This document shows positions 46,558 through 55,300 of a DNA stretch of 64,000 nt, one piece after another. The position numbers were made by a program, and so were the translations under genes. The stretch's first letter is position 1. The number at the start of each line of letters is the position of its first letter. The notes beneath the pieces are model-generated. The model was not told the origin of the DNA and did no database searches. It was given only the letters and a program-made list of their open reading frames with translations. The stretch lies in NCBI GenBank assembly GCA_014237395.1, contig JABZFP010000029.1, forward strand, positions 362,537 to 426,536, read 5' to 3'. Source of the stretch: Desulfobacteraceae bacterium. GTDB taxonomy: Bacteria; Desulfobacterota; Desulfobacteria; Desulfobacterales; UBA5852.

Positions 46558-48039
46558 ATGGCCCTGCAGCACAACAAAACGTTTCTCGTGAGCGGACTGC
46601 TGTGCAGTCTTCTATTCGCTGTTCTGCTGCTGGTGCGCACGGGTATTGTCTCCCGGCCGGTTGATCCGGCTTCCATTGCGCCCGCCATGCCCGATGGACC
46701 GTTGGAGCACAGCGAGCGGTGGATGGCCATCCTTCAGGACAACCGTCGCATCGGCACGACGCACAGCCGCCTGGAACCGACGGAAGACGGCTACCGGCTG
46801 ACCGAAACCGTCCGTATGCGCATCAATACCATGGGACTTGTGCAGGACCTGGCGCTCGATTCCAGGGGATGGCTGAATTCCGATTTGACCTTGGCCCGTT
46901 TCAGCTTCACCATGCAATCAGGCCTGTTCCGTTTCGCCGCCGAAGGGTTTGTTCAAGACGATATCCTGATCTGCCGCATTCAGTCCGGAGATGACGAACA
47001 GCCGTTGCGACTCCCCATTGCCGCCCCCCCGTATCTTCCCGCCGGGATCTTTCCGGCCATAGCGAAAGCCGGCCTGGCCGCTGGAGAACGACGAGTCTTC
47101 CATATCTTCGACCCGTCCACCCTGGCTCAGGAAAAAATCACCCTGGCCATCCAAGGCCGAGAAACCTTGCAACTCGGCAACCGCTCGGTTGAAGCCCTGA
47201 AAGTCGCTTTGGAATTCAAGGGTATCTCCCAGGAAGCGTGGCTGGACGACAACGGACAAATATTGATGGAAAAGGGACTGCTGGGCATCCGCCAGGAGCG
47301 CATTTCCCGGGAAGAAGCCCTGTCCGGGCAGCCGGTCACCGCCAGCGGCGATCTGACCCGGGTGGCCGCCGTCGTACCGGACCGGGAACTGCCGGATCCC
47401 ACGACCCTTTCACGGCTCACCCTGGCGTTGGACGCGGTCGACCTGGAGCGCTATCCCCTGGATGAAGAGCGGCAACACCTGGAGGGCAATCAACTGACCC
47501 TGGCCCGCGAAGATCTCACCGATCTTCCCGCTGCGCTTGCGAAAGAGCACCTCTCACCGACGATCGCAGCGGATCTTTTACCGTCCGTCTTCGTGCAATC
47601 CGACCATCCCAAAATTCAAGCCCTGGCGGCCCAGCTGGTCGACCCTGGCGATGCGCCCCTGGCCAACCTGCGACGGATGGTCGATTGGATGCAGACCAAC
47701 ATTGAAAAACGCCCGGTGCTTTCCCTGCCGGACGCCGTGACCACGCTCGACAAGCGTATGGGCGACTGCAATGAACACGCGGTCCTGATGGCGGCCCTGG
47801 CACGCGCCGCAGGCTATCCGGCCCAGGTGGAAGCCGGCCTGGTCTACCAGGATGGCCGCTTTTTCTACCATGCCTGGAACCGGATCTATATCGGCCGCTG
47901 GATCACCGTGGATGCCCTGTTCGGCCAGATCCCGGCCGACGTCACCCACATCCGCTTCGCCCGGGGAAACGCCAACGAACAGCTCGATATTTTGCCGCTT
48001 TTGGGAAAACTTCAGATACGCGTGCTGGAGATGGAGTAA
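46558..48039 (+). CDS. Membrane-anchored transglutaminase-like protein
   Basis: 493 residues. N-terminal signal anchor (about 8-28), then a beta-rich extracytoplasmic region (about 50-330), and a C-terminal transglutaminase-like domain. The triad is visible: Cys404 in GDCNEHAVL, His438 in FYHAWNRIY and Asp452 in WITVDALFG. Such domains act as proteases, amidases or transglutaminases; the role is not predictable. Transcribed toward an ABC exporter that begins after the repeat at 48112. Confidence 0.85.
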   Translation: MALQHNKTFLVSGLLCSLLFAVLLLVRTGIVSRPVDPASIAPAMPDGPLEHSERWMAILQDNRRIGTTHSRLEPTEDGYRLTETVRMRINTMGLVQDLALDSRGWLNSDLTLARFSFTMQSGLFRFAAEGFVQDDILICRIQSGDDEQPLRLPIAAPPYLPAGIFPAIAKAGLAAGERRVFHIFDPSTLAQEKITLAIQGRETLQLGNRSVEALKVALEFKGISQEAWLDDNGQILMEKGLLGIRQERISREEALSGQPVTASGDLTRVAAVVPDRELPDPTTLSRLTLALDAVDLERYPLDEERQHLEGNQLTLAREDLTDLPAALAKEHLSPTIAADLLPSVFVQSDHPKIQALAAQLVDPGDAPLANLRRMVDWMQTNIEKRPVLSLPDAVTTLDKRMGDCNEHAVLMAALARAAGYPAQVEAGLVYQDGRFFYHAWNRIYIGRWITVDALFGQIPADVTHIRFARGNANEQLDILPLLGKLQIRVLEME

Positions 48040-48111
48040 AAACCGATGAATGGAAAAGTCTTTCCAACTGGAAATTATTCTTTTACCGTCTTGATGGGTT
48101 TGAATGGTTTT

Positions 48112-48290
48112 CCCTTTGTCACGAGGCCGAGCATCGGGGTTGTGGACGATAAAGGCGCGGCGACTGTCTGAGCTCTGCTTTTAACAGGGCGAGTTTCGAC
48201 GTGTCCGTCCACAACCACGACGCGCAGGATAACCTCGTGACACGGGCGCCTTCTTTTGGTTCGTTTTCTTCCGCGTGGAAGAAAATGAAC
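48112..48290 (+). repeat. Dispersed intergenic repeat, copy 2
   Basis: About 179 nt in the 335-nt gap between the transglutaminase-like gene and the ABC ATPase gene. Hairpins: a variable arm pair with a perfect 10-bp stem, GGTTGTGGAC (48138-48147) with GTCCACAACC (48207-48216); a small hairpin GCTCTG/CAGGGC (48172-48190, one G-U); and the terminal TTTTCTTCC-GCGT-GGAAGAAAA (48264-48285). Block order and conserved words match copies 1 and 3. The terminal hairpin faces the ABC gene start. Confidence 0.88.
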
Positions 48291-48374
48291 AACTAAAAAT
48301 AAAAAACGGGAGCTACTCGCAAAACTGCCATTTAAAAGCACCGAAAATACTTTTCTGAATCGGAATATTTTCTC

Positions 48375-49127
48375 ATGATCGAACTGCGCAACATCGCTAA
48401 AACCTACGGCAGCTACACCGCCCTGCACCAGTTGAACCTGTCGGTCCCGGCCGGCGAAGTCTTCGGCTTTATCGGTCCCAACGGGGCCGGCAAGACCACC
48501 ACCATCAAGATCATCGGCGGCATCCTGGCCCCTACGGAGGGAACGGTGCGCATTGCCGGAATTGACATGGCCCGCGACCCGGTGGCCGCCAAGCAGCGCA
48601 TCGGGTTCATCCCGGACCGGCCCTATCTCTATGAAAAACTGACCGGCATGGAGTTTCTGCAGTTCACGGCCGATGTCTACGGCGTCTCGCACGTGGTTTT
48701 TCAGGAAAAAGCGGTCACCCTGCTGGAGATGTTCGCCCTGGCCGACTGGGGGGAGGAGCTGATCGAATCCTATTCCCACGGCATGAAACAGCGTCTGATC
48801 ATGTGCGCCGCCCTGCTGCACGACCCGGAAGTCCTCGTGGTGGACGAGCCCATGGTGGGGCTTGACCCGGTGGCTATCCGGATGGTGAAAAACCTCTTCC
48901 GCGACCTGGCCCGAAAAGGCGTGGCCGTCTTCATGTCCACCCACACCCTGGCGGTAGCCGAAGACATCTGCGACCGCATCGGCATCATCCACCGCGGCCG
49001 CCTGATCGCGGAAGGCACCCTGGATGACCTGCGCAAAGATATCAAGGGTGGCGCACCCGATCTGGAATCGGTTTTTATCAACCTGACCCAGGCGCCCGAC
49101 AATCCCGGGGAGGCCCTGGCATCGTGA
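48375..49127 (+). CDS. ABC-2-type exporter, ATP-binding protein
   Basis: 250 residues, complete NBD: Walker A GPNGAGKTTT, Q-loop, signature ESYSHGMKQRL (a variant of LSGGQ), Walker B VLVVDEPMVGLD and the H-loop STHTLA. It energises the adjoining permease. Stop overlaps the permease start (GTGA). The pair is flanked on both sides by inverted copies of the dispersed repeat (48112-48290 and 50868-51046). Substrate unknown; drug, lipid or ion are possible. Confidence 0.92.
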   Translation: MIELRNIAKTYGSYTALHQLNLSVPAGEVFGFIGPNGAGKTTTIKIIGGILAPTEGTVRIAGIDMARDPVAAKQRIGFIPDRPYLYEKLTGMEFLQFTADVYGVSHVVFQEKAVTLLEMFALADWGEELIESYSHGMKQRLIMCAALLHDPEVLVVDEPMVGLDPVAIRMVKNLFRDLARKGVAVFMSTHTLAVAEDICDRIGIIHRGRLIAEGTLDDLRKDIKGGAPDLESVFINLTQAPDNPGEALAS

Positions 49128-50809
49128 GAACCGTCTTGGACCTCCTCAAACCACGCCTGTGGCCCCTGCTGCATCGACGCCCCACCGGATCCACCCGCCA
49201 ATACGTGAGGCTGGCCGTCGTGACGACGGTGGCCGGCGCCCTCTGGATCGGAGTTTTCCTGGTGAGCCTGCGGGTGCTGACCCATTTCAGCACCATCGAA
49301 CAGATTGGGGCCCTGCTCAATTACAAACTGCTCAACATGCTGATGGTGACCGCCCTGGCCCTGCTCGTCTTCAGCGACATCCTGACGGCCCTGTCCAAAC
49401 TATACCTGGCCCGCGACCTGCCACTGGTGCATGCCCTGCCCGTGCCGGCCCACCGGATCTTCCTGGCCCGCTGGACCGAAATCAGCTTCGACGGCTCCTG
49501 GATGGTGTTCGCTTTTACCCTGCCCGTTTTCCTGGCTTACGGCATGGTGTTCGACCAGGGCGTTGTCTTCGGCCTGGTGCTCCTGGCCGTGCTGATCCCC
49601 TTCGCACTGTTGGCGGCCGCTTTCAGCTGCCTCCTGGTGCTGCTGGCTGTCATCGTAATCCCGGCCACGCGCATGAAGAACATTTTCATCCTGCTGGGAC
49701 TGCTGTCCTTCGTGGCCGTGTATCTGGCCATCCGCATGGCACGGCCCGAACAACTGGTGGACCCTGAGGTTTTCGACAGCGTACTGACTTACGTGGCCTC
49801 GCTACGCACCCCCTCCTCGCCCTGGCTGCCCTCCACCTGGGCCTACAATGCCCTGCACGCCCCCCTGGAGGGTACTCCGGCCCGGGGCCTCCTGGACATG
49901 GCGCTGCTGTGGAGCGGCACCGGAGTCCTGCTGTTCGTCTGTGTCGGCTTGGCCGACGCATGTTACTTCCGCGGCTATTCCCGCACCCAGGCGGCCGGCC
50001 ACAAATTTCGGCGCCGGCCGGCTGGCACGACCCGGCGGCGCAGCATGTTTACCGGCCCCCTGCGGGCCCTGCTGGATAAGGAGTTCAAAACCTTCTGGCG
50101 GGACCAAACCCAGTGGTCCCAGATCTTCCTGATCATGGCCCTGGTGGTGATCTATGTTTACAATTTCAAGGTGCTGCCCCTTGAAAAGTCGCCCATGCCC
50201 ACCGTTTACCTGCAGAACCTGCTGGCGTTCCTGAACATGGGGCTGGCGCTCTTCGTGCTGACGGCTGTCACGGCCCGCTTTGCGTTTCCGGCAGTCTGCA
50301 GCGAACGGGAGGCCTTCTGGATCATCAAGATATCGCCGATCTCGATCCGGTCTTTCCTGTGGATCAAGTTCTGCATCTATTTTCTGCCCCTGCTGATCCT
50401 GACCGAAGCGCTGATCGTCATCACCAACACCATGCTCAACGTAGCGCCTTTCATGATGGGACTGTCAGTGCTGACCGTCTTCGCCATGGTGCCCGGCATC
50501 GTGGCCCTGGGCATCGGCATGGGGGCCTTGAACCCCAATTTTCGCACCGAAAACCCGGCCCAGGCCGTCACCGGCTTCGACGGCCTGCTGTTCATGATTT
50601 TCAGCACGGCCTTCATTGGCGCCGTACTGGCCCTGGAAGCCGGCCCGGTCTACCACTATTTCATCGCGCAGCTCCGCCACCGCCCCCTGCCATCGCACTG
50701 GTACCTGCGCACCTGGGCCAGCGGTCTGGTGGTGGTCCTGCTGTGCATCGCCGCTGCATGGGTCCCCATGGCGATCGGCCAGCGGCGTCTGGAAAGAAAG
50801 GGGGTATGA
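49124..50809 (+). CDS. ABC-2-type exporter permease (large)
   Basis: 561 residues starting with GTG, overlapping the ATPase stop by 4 nt. It has roughly ten to twelve hydrophobic segments in two blocks (about 25-240 and 320-555) with a cytoplasmic loop between (TRRRSMFTGPLRALLDKEFKTFWRDQTQ). The size and layout match a fused, two-module ABC-2 exporter permease. No accessory adaptor gene is nearby. Substrate unknown. Confidence 0.87.
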   Translation: MRTVLDLLKPRLWPLLHRRPTGSTRQYVRLAVVTTVAGALWIGVFLVSLRVLTHFSTIEQIGALLNYKLLNMLMVTALALLVFSDILTALSKLYLARDLPLVHALPVPAHRIFLARWTEISFDGSWMVFAFTLPVFLAYGMVFDQGVVFGLVLLAVLIPFALLAAAFSCLLVLLAVIVIPATRMKNIFILLGLLSFVAVYLAIRMARPEQLVDPEVFDSVLTYVASLRTPSSPWLPSTWAYNALHAPLEGTPARGLLDMALLWSGTGVLLFVCVGLADACYFRGYSRTQAAGHKFRRRPAGTTRRRSMFTGPLRALLDKEFKTFWRDQTQWSQIFLIMALVVIYVYNFKVLPLEKSPMPTVYLQNLLAFLNMGLALFVLTAVTARFAFPAVCSEREAFWIIKISPISIRSFLWIKFCIYFLPLLILTEALIVITNTMLNVAPFMMGLSVLTVFAMVPGIVALGIGMGALNPNFRTENPAQAVTGFDGLLFMIFSTAFIGAVLALEAGPVYHYFIAQLRHRPLPSHWYLRTWASGLVVVLLCIAAAWVPMAIGQRRLERKGV

Positions 50810-50867
50810 CAACAAGAATTATTTCATGGATAATTTTTCAGTTTTCCTAAATCAAGTTTTAACCTTT

Positions 50868-51046
50868 GTTCATTTTCTTCCACGTGGAAGAAAACCGAAC
50901 CAAAAGAAGACGCCCATGTCCCGCTCCATCCTGCGCGTCGCCGCGGCGACCGGAGCACGCGGAAACTCACCCGCCTGTCGGCGGTCTCAAACAGTCCGCG
51001 CGCTATTTCGCGGCCCCCTCGTCGATGCTCGGCGCAGAACAACGGG
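50868..51046 (-). repeat. Dispersed intergenic repeat, copy 3
   Basis: About 179 nt in the opposite orientation to copies 1 and 2, in the 335-nt gap after the ABC permease gene. Terminal hairpin TTTTCTTCC-ACGT-GGAAGAAAA (50873-50894), small hairpin CCGCC/GGCGG (50971-50984) and conserved words GCCGAGC, ACTGTTTGAG, GAGTTTC, CGACGCGCAGG and CTTCTTTTGGTTCG are present. The variable arms pair poorly here, so this copy looks partly decayed. The hairpin end again faces the ABC gene. Confidence 0.85.
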
Positions 51047-51144
51047 AATGAAATTCAAAACCTTTAAACATCTTCAATCTCAACTGATAGAGGTTACCAG
51101 ATGGTCTTCTGATATATGGTATGAGTTTCATTTGGGAGAAACAA

Positions 51145-51651
51145 ATGCTAAGCGAATTGCAAGATCGGTATAACACCCTTGAGGAAGCACGCCTGGCGCT
51201 GATCCACAAAGTCCGAGGCTTGAAACCCGAGCGATTGAACCACAAGACCGGGCCTGATCGCTGGTCGATCCTGGAGGACTTCCAGCACCTCGTGCTGGCT
51301 GAGCAGAGAACGTCTTTTAAGGCTGGATCAGTTTTGGATTCCGAAGAAAGAAAGGCCGGCAAGTTCGAAATGGTCTTACAGGTGCTGGATCACGACACGG
51401 TCGTTGATGTTCCGGACCCCGGTATGATCCCGGACGGCAATGCCACACTGGAGAGCCTGATAACGGGCTGGGAGAAGTCCCGCATGGACCTTTTTAAATT
51501 TCTGGAAAGCTGCGGTCCGGAAGATTTGGAACGCCCGGTATCACGGCACCCGGTGACCGGTTCGATAACGGTGGTCGAATGCCTGCGTTTAATCGATTCC
51601 CACTTTAATCATCATCGCCGGCGTATCGAAGCCGCCATTGAGCAAATCTAA
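51145..51651 (+). CDS. DinB-like (YfiT/DinB_2) protein
   Basis: 168 residues from the ATG at 51145 (GGGAG 6 nt upstream); the frame is open to 51121. A four-helix-bundle protein with the DinB-type metal His: DRWSILEDFQHLVLAE and DSHFNHHRRRIEAAI. DinB-like proteins are metal-dependent and include thiol S-transferases and damage-inducible proteins. It has no clear partner and precedes the AT-rich accessory block. Confidence 0.8.
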   Translation: MLSELQDRYNTLEEARLALIHKVRGLKPERLNHKTGPDRWSILEDFQHLVLAEQRTSFKAGSVLDSEERKAGKFEMVLQVLDHDTVVDVPDPGMIPDGNATLESLITGWEKSRMDLFKFLESCGPEDLERPVSRHPVTGSITVVECLRLIDSHFNHHRRRIEAAIEQI

Positions 51652-51782
51652 TAGCCGCAGAGTCTTTTCACCTTTACAGGGACCCGGATATACACATTTA
51701 CTGTAAATCTGGATCATCAGCCAATTTGTTTAGCGATGGTATTCGACTCTGTGGATCATGCTCTCTTCAGGGCTGGAACGGG

Positions 51783-52235
51783 CTATTTTATCTGTTCAAG
51801 TATCTTATAATTAATCGTAGGTATATGACCACCTTGCGGAAATGGCTTAAACTGATAATTAGAAATGTTATTTAGTCTCACATGCTCCCCTTTAAAATTG
51901 CCACTCAATATTTTAGCAAAAACATCTATATATGAAGATTCAAATGTTTTACGATAGGTAATTTTTTCAATTACTATTTTTTCATTATCTTTTACAATTC
52001 CCTTTATGTCTGGATACTTTTTTTTGTTTTTCAGATAATTTTCTAATTCAGGCGAATAGTTTCCTGGTTCAGCCAGATAAACTTGGGATCCCTCAATAAC
52101 ATATAATACTATTTTAGTCCGATATACTTGTCCTTTCTGATAATCATAATTAAAATTCTGATCATACGTTACATCTGTTGTACTTAAGCAGCTTGATATT
52201 ATAAGTAAAAACATAATAACAACACATTTTCTCAT
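51783..52235 (-). CDS. Small AT-rich lipoprotein, candidate immunity protein
   Basis: 150 residues. Lipoprotein signal with IISSC lipobox (residue ~16), then a charged, Lys/Tyr/Asn-rich mature part with no known motif. GGAG lies 7 nt before the ATG at 52235. It begins 115 nt after the RHS toxin stop on the same strand and shares the toxin tip's low GC. Location in the periplasm/outer membrane fits neutralising a phospholipase-type toxin that acts there. The immunity assignment rests on gene order and localisation, not homology. Confidence 0.6.
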   Translation of the reverse strand: MRKCVVIMFLLIISSCLSTTDVTYDQNFNYDYQKGQVYRTKIVLYVIEGSQVYLAEPGNYSPELENYLKNKKKYPDIKGIVKDNEKIVIEKITYRKTFESSYIDVFAKILSGNFKGEHVRLNNISNYQFKPFPQGGHIPTINYKILEQIK

Positions 52236-52349
52236 ATCAGGTCTCCAATTAGACTTAACTCTTTACTTTTTTGCGGTCTATAGTGAAAAATTGATCCTTT
52301 TGCTTCTCAATATTTGAAAAGCTAATGTGAAATTATTGTTCGTCTTTAA

Positions 52350-55300
52350 TTATGGATTCTTTCTCAAATATTCAATATATTTCCCAGAATCATGTGCCGA
52401 TAATGGATCTTGACCACTTTCAAAGATTTCAATTTTTCCCCCGAAACCATCTATGATTCTGGTTGGTAGCTTATTTGCCCATGGGACAAGATCTTCCTTT
52501 GCAGCTATGTTCCTTGCGCTAATTAATACACTTGAGCCATCAATGGCAACTTGGCCACCTAAACCAACGAATTCAATTCTATTCTTTACTTCTTCAGGAA
52601 GTAAATACAAAGCCTCTTTAAACACCATTGTCCCTTGACTATGTGCTACCACATAAATTGTATAACAATTACTGCAGTTGTTATCTATTGCTTTCAGAGC
52701 TGCGTTTGTTATTTTTTCTGCTGCTCTACGAGCAACAGTATCAATCGTTCCTATCTCGTTACCTAATATTTGTATAAGATCTAAAATAATAAATCTTGTA
52801 GGATTATAGACTAAAGTTGCATTTGGAATATCATTATATTGTGGCAACTCCCTAATAAATCTATTAAAATCACTATTTCCATCTTTATCCGTAAATATTC
52901 CAGTAATTGTAATCAGATATTCACATTGAGTATCATTATAATTATCTTCTATTTCTTCACGGAAGATATCTCCAGATGCAATATCAAAAGGAATTGAATA
53001 TAAAACTCTTAATATATCAAGTGGATTTACCCCTGATGAAAATGTTGTGTCGTCAGCACCTATGCTATCAGCACTCTGCTTCTGAAAACCATATTTGTCT
53101 ATATATTGAGTAGTAGAATTACTAATAAACCCGTATAGATTAAATCCGCCATTTTCTGACAATGGATCTTTTTTGATCCAACGCCCTAAATCAGGGTGGT
53201 AGTATCTGTATCCATAATAATAGAGATCTGTTTCTCTATCGATATGTTTGGTGCTAAATTGATGCGGATTGTCAATACCCAAACGGTTTATACTACACAC
53301 AAATTTTCCAAACGGATCATACTCATAATGAGCTGTGACAATACCAGCATAGACATTGACTAACTGCCCCACATTCCCATTGGCATCAAAAACGTATGAA
53401 TGGGTTAATAATCCATCAGAAGTTGCAAGAAGTCCACCAACCCCGCCCGCCCCCTCCCGCGATTGACTCAAGTCCAACCCCCACACGTAGCTCCTGCTAA
53501 CAGTGGCTTGGTTTTCGGCATTTATCTCCTTCACCATATTCCGGCCATCGTATACGAAACAAGCCTCGGAAGATAATTTGAAAACCTTTTTAGCATACTG
53601 AAATGCCTTCTTTCTGATTCGACGCCCCAAATAGTCATAGGCGAACTCTAACCGTTTAGCACCAGTTACGGCAACTTTCGGATCGACCGCAACCAACCGA
53701 TTCTCCGCATTCCAAGAATATCGGAACCGACCATCTTCTATCAGGTTGCCGTCTTCGTCATAGATTAACGCTTTTTCCTCTTGAGGTGGAGCCACTATTC
53801 TTTCATATTGATTCAAACTATTGGTCTGATACTGGATCTTATCCTTCCCTTCCACGGCCTCGACACGATTGCCGATGGGATCGAACCGATATACGCGCTC
53901 AAAATCCGATATCGGCTGGCTCTGGTCCTTGAGGTCGTCTCCGACAAACCGGCTGGCTGTCGCAATCTCGTTACGGTCGTTGTAGCCGTATAGCCAGAAG
54001 CCATCCTTATCGAAAGCCTCTCCACTGTTCTTTACATTGATGCGGCGGCCCAGGCGATCGTACTGGTATTCATATTTCGATATCAGCCGATCCATAAACG
54101 TGTTTTCAACCGCCGTTTTCACATCCCGGTGTGGCTCGTAGTCATAGTGCACAGAAAGACCACTTTTGCTTTCCATCCCTGACAGTCGATCCGAATTTTC
54201 AAGATATTGGTAGGCCACACCTCCTACTTGATCACCCAGTTGCCAATCAACTGTCTTAAACCTGCCTATATCATCATAGCCGTAGGAGACCTCATACCCG
54301 TCATCCAGGGTAAAACCTGTGGCTCTGCCCAGATCGTCGTAATTTAGATTAATCTGGTAGATCTGGTGGCCTGTCAGTCCCTCACTTACCAACCGAAGCT
54401 TGCTGTCGTAGCTGAAACTGTGCACCCCGGCGGCATCACTCACCCTCACCATGCGGCCCAGGCGACCATAGGCAAAGGCAATGTCCGGGGTGTCGTCCGA
54501 ATAGTCGATCTTTTTCAATTCATTTGTCATTTTCTCGTACTGGTAGGTGGTCCTGAGCGGTTTACCATTCTTCAATCTGGCCCAGGTACGCGTTTTGAGC
54601 GACCCGCCGGAACCATAGGTGTATGAGGTGCGGTGCCCCTTGGCATCCTCTTTGGCCAAGAGGAGGCCGGTTCCGGGTTGATAATGCCAGATGGTCTGAT
54701 CCCCCGGCCCTGTATCCACCGGCCAGGTGTCACCATTCCAGCTGCGGCCGCTCCTGAACGTTTGCATGACCATCATCTGCCCAAAGGCATCGTAGGCATA
54801 CTCCACCGGGTAGGGTAAATCCCCCCAGGTGCGGATCAGCTGTCCCCTCTGGTTGTATTGATAACGAATCGCCTTGTTCAATGCATTGATCTCCGCGATC
54901 TTCCGACCTGATTCCGGATCGTATTCAAAACGGGCACGATTACCGGCCGGATCCTGCACGTATTCCAACCGGCCGCTTCGGTCATAGTGAATGGTGGATA
55001 TTCCCTTGCGGGGATCTTCCACCGCAATTCTGCGTCCCAAGGCATCGTAGCCGTAACGCATGGTGATCCCGGTCTTGCTGGTGGTGGCGGCCAAACGGCC
55101 GTCCACATAGACGGCTTGCAATGGGATATTGGAATCGGGGGTATAGGTCGTCCGGGTGCGCGTGCGTTTGAACCGATCCAAAGTCTCCACTGCCCGGGTT
55201 TCATTACCGTATATGTCAATCGCAACTGTCTCTGAGGTCATCCCATTCTTCCAGCCTGTCAGACGCTGCCGCTGGATCAATATAATAGTTTCTTCCGGAC

